Positions 1-8,100 of a stretch of 17,965 nt of DNA are shown one piece after another. Source of the DNA: Candidatus Zipacnadia bacterium (GTDB lineage: Bacteria > Armatimonadota > Zipacnadia > Zipacnadales > Zipacnadaceae); the NCBI GenBank assembly GCA_029821455.1, contig JALGTI010000020.1:1-17965 (forward strand). The letters are read 5' to 3'. Both the position numbers and the translations under genes were made by a program. Position 1 is the stretch's first letter. The number at the start of each line of letters is the position of its first letter. The notes under the pieces were generated by a model. That model did no database searches, had not been told where the DNA came from, and was given only the letters and a program-made list of their open reading frames with translations.

Positions 1-117
1 CCATGCGTAGAGAGGCACCGCAGCATTCTCTGTGCCCTGGGGCTCTCGGTATGTGCATTCTGTGCACCGGCAGCCGCTTGGTCTGCAACGCCAGACTAGC
101 GGCCTGGTCTTCACCGG

Positions 118-267
118 TCAGTGGCACTGCCAGTGGTGTTGTGGGCTCGCGCGCAGTTTGAGGTGGGCAGTGACGCACTTGCTGGGATACTCATCCGGCA
201 CGTCGTGCCAGCGCGCTCCCGTCTTCAACACCGACAGGATGCATTGGAGAACTGCCCGATCATCACA
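118..267 (-). pseudogene. Relic of an IS5-type (DDE) transposase, N-terminal part
   Basis: Reading the minus strand from about 264 downward gives an uninterrupted stretch beginning DDRAVLQCILSVLKTGARWH and continuing through DVPDEYPSKCVTAHLKLRA. This is the conserved N-terminal region of IS5/IS4-type transposases (DUF4096-like; usual form close to DRxVLxGILWVLRTGARWRDLP followed by a tyrosine-proline and the CWRRL segment). The frame is closed by a stop at 268-270 on the upstream side and by a stop at 118-120 downstream. The usual N-terminus, the DDE catalytic core and any inverted repeats are absent, so only about 40 recognisable residues remain. The relic ends about 17 bases from the start codon of the FAH-family gene on the opposite strand. 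The family assignment rests on recalled motifs. Confidence 0.6.
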
Positions 268-284
268 TCAGGGACCGGAAGAGA

Positions 285-1073
285 ATGAGAATTGTGCGCT
301 TCGAGTATAAGCAGGAGATTCTATACGGGGTCCTGCGTGGTGACGAGATAAGTATCATCGCAGGCCAGCCATTCGGGGAAATCCAGACAAGCGGGCGGAC
401 CATCGGGCTAAGTGAGGTCACGCTGCTTGCTCCGGTAGCGCCGCCGAACCTCATCGCACTCGGCCTCAATTACGGCAGACACGCCACAGAGACCGCAATG
501 GCGCTCCCTGACCACCCGCTGTTGTTCCTGAAGGCAACAACGTCAGTTATCGGGCCCGAAGCGGCGATAGTACTGCCGCGTATGGCTCCTGATGAGGTTG
601 ACTACGAGGCAGAGCTGTGCATTGTCATAGGTAAGACGGCCAAGAATGTGTGCGAGGCTGAGGCGCTCGACTATGTGCTGGGCTACACCTGCGGGAACGA
701 TGTCTCGGCCCGCGACTGTCAACTCCGGCACGACTCGCAGTGGGCGCGGGGCAAGAGCTTTGATACCTTCGCGCCGCTGGGGCCGTGGATCGAGACCGCT
801 ATGGACCCCGACAACGCGGGCATCTACTCCCGTCTCAACGGGCAGATAATGCAGCAGTCCAATACCTCAGATATGATCTTCAACTGCAGCCAACTGGTCA
901 GCTTCTTGAGCCACTGTATGACGCTGCTGCCGGGCACGGTAGTTATGACCGGCACGCCTGAGGGCGTGGGCTTCACGCGGGAGCCGCCTGTATTCCTGAG
1001 GCCGGGTGATGTGGCCGAAATCGAAATCGCTGGCATCGGAACGCTCACCAACCACGTTGAGGCTGATAGCTAG
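285..1073 (+). CDS. Fumarylacetoacetate hydrolase (FAH) family protein
   Basis: A cytoplasmic metal-dependent enzyme of the FAH superfamily, whose members cleave or isomerise 2,4-dioxo acids. It is 262 residues long, normal for single-domain prokaryotic members. The N-terminal third is the small variable domain; the FAH fold begins near residue 53 with ALGLNYGRHATE (58-69). The metal ligands appear intact: E108 and E110 in VDYEAELCIVIGK, and D139 in GNDVSARD. Further family motifs are ARGKSFDTFAPLGP (154-167) and the loop TGTPEGVG (222-229). Substrate cannot be read from sequence. Candidates include 2,4-diketo-3-deoxy-L-rhamnonate or -fuconate hydrolase, which would suit a pectin-degrading region, and hydroxyheptadienedioate isomerase-like enzymes. 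The start has only a close-set purine-rich GGAAGAGA before ATG. It converges on the lipoprotein gene. Confidence 0.9.
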   Translation: MRIVRFEYKQEILYGVLRGDEISIIAGQPFGEIQTSGRTIGLSEVTLLAPVAPPNLIALGLNYGRHATETAMALPDHPLLFLKATTSVIGPEAAIVLPRMAPDEVDYEAELCIVIGKTAKNVCEAEALDYVLGYTCGNDVSARDCQLRHDSQWARGKSFDTFAPLGPWIETAMDPDNAGIYSRLNGQIMQQSNTSDMIFNCSQLVSFLSHCMTLLPGTVVMTGTPEGVGFTREPPVFLRPGDVAEIEIAGIGTLTNHVEADS

Positions 1074-1119
1074 TCCCATCGGCAGGCAGCGGGCAGTGGC
1101 ACAGTTCCATTATACTCGC

Positions 1120-1145
1120 GGAGGCCACCCACCCGGGTGGCCTCC
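1120..1145. terminator. Bidirectional hairpin between convergent genes
   Basis: A perfect 11-bp inverted repeat, GGAGGCCACCC and GGGTGGCCTCC, with a 4-base loop (ACCC). It lies 46 bases after the FAH stop and 26 bases after the convergent lipoprotein stop. The stem is GC-rich and in the right place to terminate both transcripts. There is no strong run of T on either side, so it may work as a poor intrinsic terminator or mainly as an RNA-stabilising stem. Confidence 0.6.
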
Positions 1146-1171
1146 ACTCATTTCACCAACGGCCAGAGCAG

Positions 1172-1900
1172 CTACTCAGGAACCTCGAGGTTCTCTAGGC
1201 CCTCAAGCATGGCACCCATGTCCGTAATCTCAACACCCTCAGGCAGATCGAACTCGCTGTCCGCCACGCCGTTGATCCGGTCATAGGTGAAGGTGATAAG
1301 CTCGTCGGCCTCCTCGATCTTACGCACCAGCAGGTGCTTCTTGTCCACCCATAGCTTGACCTTATCCTCGGCGCCCTTGGGCGTGGTGTCCACCACCCAG
1401 CAGTCAATGCCGTCCAACTCCTCGCTGTCAGCCAGAGCCACCGAGGTATCGAAGTCTCCCAGAGTAAAGGTCGGCATATCCCCCATCTCCGCTTCCGACT
1501 GATCAATGGGCAGCTTGAAGGCCACACCCTTGTCGGCGTCATACATAAACATGGCCTTCTGTGCCATGTCCATAATCATCCAGCCCTCGTCTACCTCCAC
1601 CTTCATCTTCATCGCCGTGCCATCGCCCAGCTTGACCAACATCGTGCCGCCCTCGCCATCAGACTCGGTCACCGTCATCTCGTAGCTGGTGACCTTTTCA
1701 CGGCCCTCCCACGCCTGGGTGAGGGTGTCAGGCTTTGGGCCGGCCGGGGTCTCCGCCGCAGAAGGCCCTGCCGCCCTGGGCTGCATCCCAGCCACAGGCC
1801 CGCCGCCCTCCGGGGTTGGGGCCTTCGAGCACCCCACCACGAGCAGCGACAGTCCGACACAGCACAACACTATGCCCAACAACCAAATCCGTCTGTCCAT
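1172..1900 (-). CDS. Putative outer-membrane lipoprotein, LolA/DUF4412-like
   Basis: A 242-residue lipoprotein. The ATG at 1900 is chosen because AAAGGAGGG stands about six bases upstream and the protein then begins with a textbook lipoprotein signal: MDRR, a hydrophobic stretch, and lipobox VVGC with the acylated cysteine at C24. A longer in-frame start at 1957 would bury this signal. Residues 25-65 are a low-complexity Pro/Gly/Ala linker. The rest (about 70-240) alternates beta-strands as in LolA-like and DUF4412 proteins, with a segment near YDRINGVADSEFDLPEGVEI at the C-terminus resembling the family's end. It contains many Asp/Glu and Met residues. Function is unknown; related folds bind lipids or acyl chains. 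The family call is from general pattern and moderate only. Confidence 0.8.
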   Translation of the reverse strand: MDRRIWLLGIVLCCVGLSLLVVGCSKAPTPEGGGPVAGMQPRAAGPSAAETPAGPKPDTLTQAWEGREKVTSYEMTVTESDGEGGTMLVKLGDGTAMKMKVEVDEGWMIMDMAQKAMFMYDADKGVAFKLPIDQSEAEMGDMPTFTLGDFDTSVALADSEELDGIDCWVVDTTPKGAEDKVKLWVDKKHLLVRKIEEADELITFTYDRINGVADSEFDLPEGVEITDMGAMLEGLENLEVPE

Positions 1901-2101
1901 TACGTTCCCTCCTTTGATAACGTCACAGCTAGCCCCGCCGCCGTCTGTGTTTGCCAACTAAGACCATCTGGCTGGGAGTTTCGCCGCGACAGGGGCTCTA
2001 ACCTCCCTAAGCATTTATCCCACCCGGTAAATGATATATGCGCCGGGGAGCGCTGCCCGAGAAGCTGGCGCCGACAGTGGGAAACCTGAGGAGCTGCCGG
2101 C

Positions 2102-4909
2102 CTACTGCACTTTGAAGCAGACCTTGACGTGCTCCCAGAGACGCTCAGCGATCGCGTGCATTCCACGGTCGCCCGGATGCCAGGCCACGCCGCTGTGAGC
2201 GAAGTGGCCTTCAGCGGCCGCGCGATTGGCTGAGTCCGCAGCCAGGTCCTCCAAGGCCACATAGATTGCGCCTTGCGCGACGGCTGCCGCAGATATGAAG
2301 GGATCGAGCGAGCTGTTCCCCCATGTGCCCACACAGAACACACGCGCGCCCGGCTCCTGTCCCAGGCTGGCGATTATATCCTCGTAAGGCTTCTGCAATT
2401 CCTCGACGCTAGCACTGCCTCGATAGTTGTCTCCGAGTTGGATGATGACGAGGTCTGCCCTGCAGGACAGCAGATGCTCAATGCCATGCATGTGTTGCTC
2501 ATCCCTGATGTTTGCGAGAACCAGTTCCGGCGGTTGCTGGGGCTGAGCAGCGCGGATGTGGTCGTACAGCAAATGGACGAAGTCTCGTTCCGGCCTCGTC
2601 GCGGCCATACCGCAGTCATTTGGCCAGCCGATGTCGGCGTTCGGGCCGTGTCGCGTGATGCTGTTGCCGACGATCAGGACCTTCCTTACTGCCGGTGGTG
2701 GGGGTTCCTTCGTGATGCGGGCAAAGAAGAGCGGCTCGTCGGGGGCTACCACCAATGCTGCCCCGACACGCCCCTGCTCGTAGCAGTCACGCGCGAAGTC
2801 AACTTTGCGGTACCAGCGACCCTCCAGCCACTCCGCACGGATCGCGCCGCTGACGCGTTCGTAGATGACCGGCTCGCGCCCCGGGTCAACGACAGCCTGC
2901 GCCAGTCCCTCAGCCCAGGGTTTCTCCATCCTGGCGGGGTCCAGTGTCAGCCCTGTATTCGTCCCTCGCGAGGTCATGCTGAGGAGGACATCACTGGACC
3001 GCTCGAGTGGCCTGCCGTCAAGCGCTACCATCGCGAAATGCAGAAAGTCGCAGTTCAGCTTGGTGACCCGGATGCCATCAAAGTTGAGGTGCCGTTGGCA
3101 GAAGCCAACATGGGCCTTTGCGGTGGGAGCATCCACACGCATGAACCCCTGGCCCTCACTCCAGTCAAAGGTGATGTGGGAGCCCGCCTGCACTCGGTGG
3201 CCTTCCGGTGAAGGGAGCACGGCGCGTACTCTGGTCCGCCGGCTGGTGTCGTAGACCAGTTGCACCCCCGTGGTCCAAGCCCACGCCCGCAGCATCCCCG
3301 TAATCGGGGCAATCGAGTGGTCATGCAGGGTCAGGAGCAGATCACCGCCAATCACGGCCGTCACGGGCTTGCCTGGTGGTTTCAGCCCGCCGCTACGGAA
3401 AAGCGCTCCAGCCGACTTGATGGCTGCGAGTGCTGCCTGGTCATTGCCCATGACAAGCCCGGCATTTGGGTAGTTGCTGTCAGGCATGGGCAGACGATAC
3501 CGCCTGTAGTCCTCGTCGGTGCGCAGCGGCGGGAGATACCCGTTGTCGTCCCAGTTGAACCAGAAGACCCCGTCAGCATCACGTATCACTGCGTTCAATG
3601 CCACTCGCATAGGGAACTCCACTGTGTAAGGATTGGGGCGGTAATCGTTGATCTCGTACACTAGGTATGGCTTGCCCTTAACCCGAACCAAGTCAATGGG
3701 GTTCTCCATCAGTGGTGGCCCGTTCACTCGTACGACCCAGGGATAGAGTGGGTCGTCCCTCGACACTGCCCACGGACGCATCGCGAAACCGTAGTTGCCG
3801 ACTGAAACGAAGTCTCCACAGGATGCGCCATAGTAAAGCGCGAGGCTTTGGTCATAGCGGCCTGTCGGGGTGATAGGGACAACGCTAATGCCACGGCCGC
3901 AGCTCCCGAGTGACCGGACGAAACGCTCGAATCGGTCGTGGAATCCGACATAGAGGTCATAGACGAAAAGCATCACATCCTGGGCACGGGCTTCCGGATA
4001 GCGAGCGCCCTGCTCACCGCCACCGACGTACTCCTTCTGGTAGCCCGGCAACTCTCTGATCTCACTGTCCATCAGCGGCGCGAACTCCACGCTTGCTCTG
4101 GCCAACGACTCACCATCTTCGAGCTTTCCCCACGCGCGCGCCAATCGTCCATCATTGCCATATTTCTCTCTCAGCCAGCGATTCCATTTTTGCCGTAGTC
4201 TCTTCCCAACGACGCCCCCGCGAGGCCGAGAAAGTACATCCTCGATGAAGGCATTCTCATTGAAGACCTCGTAGAGCCCGATGGTCTCCTCGTCTGCATA
4301 TCGCCTTCCGGTGTAGGGGTTGACGTGGTTCAGCACGTTCTGGGCATACTTGTGGAACACCCGTTCGGCCCGCCCGTCAATGTAAACAAGAAACGGGACC
4401 CCGCCCTCCTGGATGAGCTGCTCCCACTCGGAGCGCGTCCCGTCGTCCGGGAGCACGTCGTAGTCGGACGGCATGAATCCGCGGTTGACATCAAAGGAAA
4501 ACCAAAAGAACATGCCTCGCTGCTTGGCCAGGTAGACAGCGTGGTCGAGCCGGTCGATCTGGCTACCACTACCCACCACCGTCTCCGGCACAGTTATCGT
4601 GTCCTTACCCGTATTCGCTAGCATATACCACGCATAGTTGAGCCGTACCGCGTTGAACCCACAAAACGTGAGGCGGTCGAAGGTCAACTCGAGATCCTTG
4701 CCTTGGCGCTTGATGGAGTTGCAGAAGTTGACGCCCCAAAGCCGCAGACGTTTTCCGTTGTGCACCATGTGTCCGTTCCGCACACTGACGTACTCGTCAT
4801 CGGGAAGCGGACTGTAGGAGTCCACCGCCCAGACCCTGCAGAACATACCTCCCATGAGGGCGGGGATCAGTAATGTGATCGCACAGGTTATGCTTACGCG
4901 CCTGGCCAT
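2102..4909 (-). CDS. Secreted GH5-type glycoside hydrolase with C-terminal SGNH esterase domain
   Basis: A 935-residue exported enzyme. GGAGGT lies seven bases before the ATG at 4909, so this start is preferred over an ATG at 4912 or an upstream TTG at 4924. Residues 1-28 are a Sec signal (MARRVSITC, hydrophobic core, ending VWA). Residues 40-500 form a GH5-like barrel beginning with KRLRLWGVNF; the probable acid/base is E218 in YEVFNENAF and the probable nucleophile E419 in PYLVYEIND. Residues 505-735 are beta-rich. Residues 741-935 are an SGNH/GDSL-type hydrolase: GNSIT with Ser750 (block I), LGDN (827 region) and AWHPGDRGM with His911 (block V). The usual Asp three residues before that His is Val. 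The fusion suggests a glycosidase with its own deacetylase; the substrate is not determinable. It is followed on the same strand by the lipoprotein, 200 bases away, and preceded by the GH42-like gene, 200 bases away. Confidence 0.88.
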   Translation of the reverse strand: MARRVSITCAITLLIPALMGGMFCRVWAVDSYSPLPDDEYVSVRNGHMVHNGKRLRLWGVNFCNSIKRQGKDLELTFDRLTFCGFNAVRLNYAWYMLANTGKDTITVPETVVGSGSQIDRLDHAVYLAKQRGMFFWFSFDVNRGFMPSDYDVLPDDGTRSEWEQLIQEGGVPFLVYIDGRAERVFHKYAQNVLNHVNPYTGRRYADEETIGLYEVFNENAFIEDVLSRPRGGVVGKRLRQKWNRWLREKYGNDGRLARAWGKLEDGESLARASVEFAPLMDSEIRELPGYQKEYVGGGEQGARYPEARAQDVMLFVYDLYVGFHDRFERFVRSLGSCGRGISVVPITPTGRYDQSLALYYGASCGDFVSVGNYGFAMRPWAVSRDDPLYPWVVRVNGPPLMENPIDLVRVKGKPYLVYEINDYRPNPYTVEFPMRVALNAVIRDADGVFWFNWDDNGYLPPLRTDEDYRRYRLPMPDSNYPNAGLVMGNDQAALAAIKSAGALFRSGGLKPPGKPVTAVIGGDLLLTLHDHSIAPITGMLRAWAWTTGVQLVYDTSRRTRVRAVLPSPEGHRVQAGSHITFDWSEGQGFMRVDAPTAKAHVGFCQRHLNFDGIRVTKLNCDFLHFAMVALDGRPLERSSDVLLSMTSRGTNTGLTLDPARMEKPWAEGLAQAVVDPGREPVIYERVSGAIRAEWLEGRWYRKVDFARDCYEQGRVGAALVVAPDEPLFFARITKEPPPPAVRKVLIVGNSITRHGPNADIGWPNDCGMAATRPERDFVHLLYDHIRAAQPQQPPELVLANIRDEQHMHGIEHLLSCRADLVIIQLGDNYRGSASVEELQKPYEDIIASLGQEPGARVFCVGTWGNSSLDPFISAAAVAQGAIYVALEDLAADSANRAAAEGHFAHSGVAWHPGDRGMHAIAERLWEHVKVCFKVQ

Positions 4910-5029
4910 CATGCCGACCTCCAAACCGTCTCAAAGCTTTGCCTCTGACACGTAGTCGCGTCGAGCAGGAGAAGTAAGCAGTTGCCTCCGACTCGACTTA
5001 CTTGACTCATTCGACCAATCTAGAGGCTC

Positions 5030-5048
5030 GCCTCCATTTTCGGGAGGC
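5030..5048. repeat. Short inverted repeat in the gap between the two large enzyme genes
   Basis: GCCTCC and GGAGGC separated by seven bases, inside the 200-base gap between the GH42-like stop (5110) and the GH5-type start (4909). It is a modest hairpin without a T tract on either strand, so it is only a weak terminator candidate for the upstream gene. The two minus-strand genes might be co-transcribed. I see no other convincing element in the gap. Confidence 0.3.
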
Positions 5049-5109
5049 ACAGGTCTGTTGATGCCAACGGTGCGGTCTGCTCCAGACCAAAACCCGTTGC
5101 CTTTGTGCC

Positions 5110-8100
5110 TCACCGGCTCGGCAACACCACCTCGATGGCTGCCTGACACTGCTTGCCGGACGTCAGGTCTTTGGCTCGGATCCAGACCGTTCCGGGCATA
5201 CAGTTCAAAGGTAAGACCGTACTCAGCTCGCCCCTTCCGCCTCTGAGGATAAGCGTCCGCGGCAGAGCGGGTCTGTTCCCTTCTCCTGGCCCCCGATACT
5301 CCAATCGCACCACTCTGTCGCCAGCGTCTCCGTTGCCTGTGCTCAAGTTAAAGCGTACTTGCAGCTTGTCTCCGGGATGGCATTGTTGGCCCCCGGCTTG
5401 GGCAGTGAACGCCAAAACAGGCGATGGGCTTAGACCAAACACGCGCGCCTCACCATAGGCGATCGTGCCCTCGATCGTGTGCAGCATCCCGAGTTCCTTG
5501 TCGGAGACCATCTCGTAGACGTACTGCTTGCGCGGCAAGGCGATGGAGAAACGGCCAGGCGCCCCGGGCCTGTCTCCGGTGAGGTACAGATAGGTCAGGT
5601 TTCCCAACTGTCTCACGACCAGTGAGGCAATCAGCCCGTTGGTGATGCTGAACGATACACCGTACAAATCTACCATCACTGCCGGACTGGCGGGGACGCG
5701 ATTGTCGCGCAGCGCGTAGGTGGGCCTGATCCCCGCGCTTTCGAGCGTTCTTTTGATTACCTGGTAGCCTTCGGCACTCGCCGGTACCGCAAAGTCCAAG
5801 AAGAAGGCTTTCCCGTTTCGATAGCCGGCTCCCAAGGTCGGTGGGATCCAGTCCATTTTCCGGGCCCCGGCGGGAACGACACCATCCGCTTCGACCGCAG
5901 GAGACAGATTGGGGGTCGGACGCTGGACGCCAAACAACCGTCGGAATGTCTGCGGGGTCCGGGCATAGAGTCGGCCTGACGCGTCCCGTCGGCCGGTGCC
6001 GGCCTCCGCCACCACGCAGCCGCCGCTTTTGACAAACTCGTGCAGCAACTCCAGCTCCCGCGCTCCGAGGCAAACGACGTGGGAGAGCAGGACGACTCTA
6101 GTCCTTTTCAGTCGTTGGCGTGTCAGGTCATCTTCATCACCGAACTCGAACTGGTACCCAAGCGCGCGCAGGTGAGGAACGAAGCTGTTTGGCACCTGGT
6201 TCTGGAATGGGCCCAGGCCCTTTATCTCAGTTGGCTTACCACCAGGCGTGCCCGCAAGCTGGCGCTTCATGTGCGCGAGTGTGTGGGTGTAGAATAGTGT
6301 GCGCGGGCAATATACAAAGATCCCCTCCCTCAGCGGCTGAGTCACCGCAGCCACTTGCCCTGGCCCTGCCAGAAGCAAACGGTTCAGCTTCTCGATCACA
6401 CGCCCTTCTTCGTTGAGAGTGTAGTCCGTGTTGAGGTAATCGGGTGGGTAGAACCAGGCAATCATGTTCACGCCGTGTCGTACCGCGTTCCATGCCTCGT
6501 GGGTGATCCGTTGCCCTTGCAGCTCTGTCAGAGGAGGCGACGTGTAGCCGACGACGCTCATTGTGAGTGTTGCCCAGCGTGATCCCAGTTCGAGGAAGCT
6601 GATGGAAGCCGCGCTCTCACGGTCCCTGATGAAGTCAGTATACAGCGAGGAAGCTTGCAGGCGACGAGTGAAAGCTCTAAGGTTTACCCCGCTGAAGGTC
6701 TCCACACCCCTATAGTTGACGGATGCCAAACGGTCCGGCTCGACCTCCCGGATCGCGTCGGAACAAGCTCCGAACTTCTCGAGGAAGAACTGGTCAAGCT
6801 CACGGCGAGAATCGAACCAGGGGGTCCAATTATCGCTCTCCACCACCTCGTACCAGAGAAAGCGCTGGACTTGGTTCCAGTCCGTGTAACCGTTGCCGCG
6901 TGCCGGTGTAGAGGCCTTTTCCCCCTCCGCCATGAGCTTGATGGGTTGGTACAGTCCCCCTGCCGCTCCCCTGTCGTGGACCCGAACCGCGAGCGTGTTT
7001 GCCAGACCGGGCTTCAACTCATCAGGCAGCCTCATGTCAAAGGACTTGTCCCACAGTTCCTCAGGGGGTCTGCCTGTTGAGGCCACACTTCGCTCGCCCA
7101 GGGGCTTGCCGTTCAGATAGACCCACGCTTCCTCGTCCGCACCCCCGAAGGCAAGGCTCAGCTTCCGGCCGCGTGCCTCAGCAGGTATGGCGAACTCCAG
7201 CCGATACCAGGCGTATCCATCGTAGTCATAGCCCTGCTGTTCCCACGACTCGCCTGTCCGTATCTTGTCCCAACTGCTATCGTCAAGGTCTGCAGCGAAC
7301 CACTGCCGTTTCACACCCTCATCGTTGGGGTCAAGCTTAAATCGCGCCTCCGCGGGAAGCACGCTGACCACCTGAGAGTTCGGACCGCCGGCCCTCCTGG
7401 CTGCCGCTTCCGTTCCCCAGGCCGCGTTCAGCGCTTCGATCGTCCCGTACTTGTCTCTAAGGAAGGTCCTGAACCGTTGCATGTCGCGGTCCGAGTCAAA
7501 CGGCGCTTCACTCGCTGCTGTATACTGCAACTCGGGCTCATCCTGCAACTCGTACAGCACCGGACTGAATCTCCTCAGCCAGTTCGTCACATACTTCACG
7601 CCCTCCGGATCGTAGCCACATTTAAGGGCGATGTTGTTCGGCAGTACGCGCATTCCGGTTTCCGCAGTGGTGCGGATTCGGTGGAGCGAGGGCCAGGAAG
7701 CCAGAAGCGTATCATGACCCATCCTCTTCAAAACGTCAGCCCTCACGGCAAATGAGAACGGCTCCTCATAGTAACCGCCGTAGGCCATGATGTGAAAAGC
7801 GTCCCAGCGCGGGTCCTGTCTGACGAACAACTGATCGCGGACCTCGACACTCTCACCGGCCGCGCTCACAGTCACGCGGAGATTGGCCAGCGCAGTCGAA
7901 ATCCCGGTTCTTGCCAAGTTGAGTGCCAGGAGGACCTCGGTCGGCCCCTCGGCCCAAGCCGTTCGCCCGTTTGACTCATCCCAGAGCAGGCGCCCCTCCA
8001 GATCAAACAGCTCAGCCCGCACTGTGAAAGCCTGCCCGTTCGCGAGACCCGCAACCTTGAGCTTCACCTTCACTTCATCCTGGGGCGTGTATAGGGCGAA

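Noticed and set aside
32..310. Plus-strand open frame of 92 residues at the left edge
   Set aside because: It is antisense to the recognisable IS5-type transposase fragment, has no ribosome site and overlaps the FAH start.
2273..3211. Long plus-strand open frame (312 residues) inside the GH5-SGNH gene
   Set aside because: Antisense shadow of a gene with clear signal peptide, catalytic motifs and ribosome site; long antisense frames are expected at this GC content.
4931..5149. Minus-strand frame of 72 residues in the gap between the two large enzymes
   Set aside because: No ribosome site, no recognisable family, overlaps the end of the GH42-like gene.
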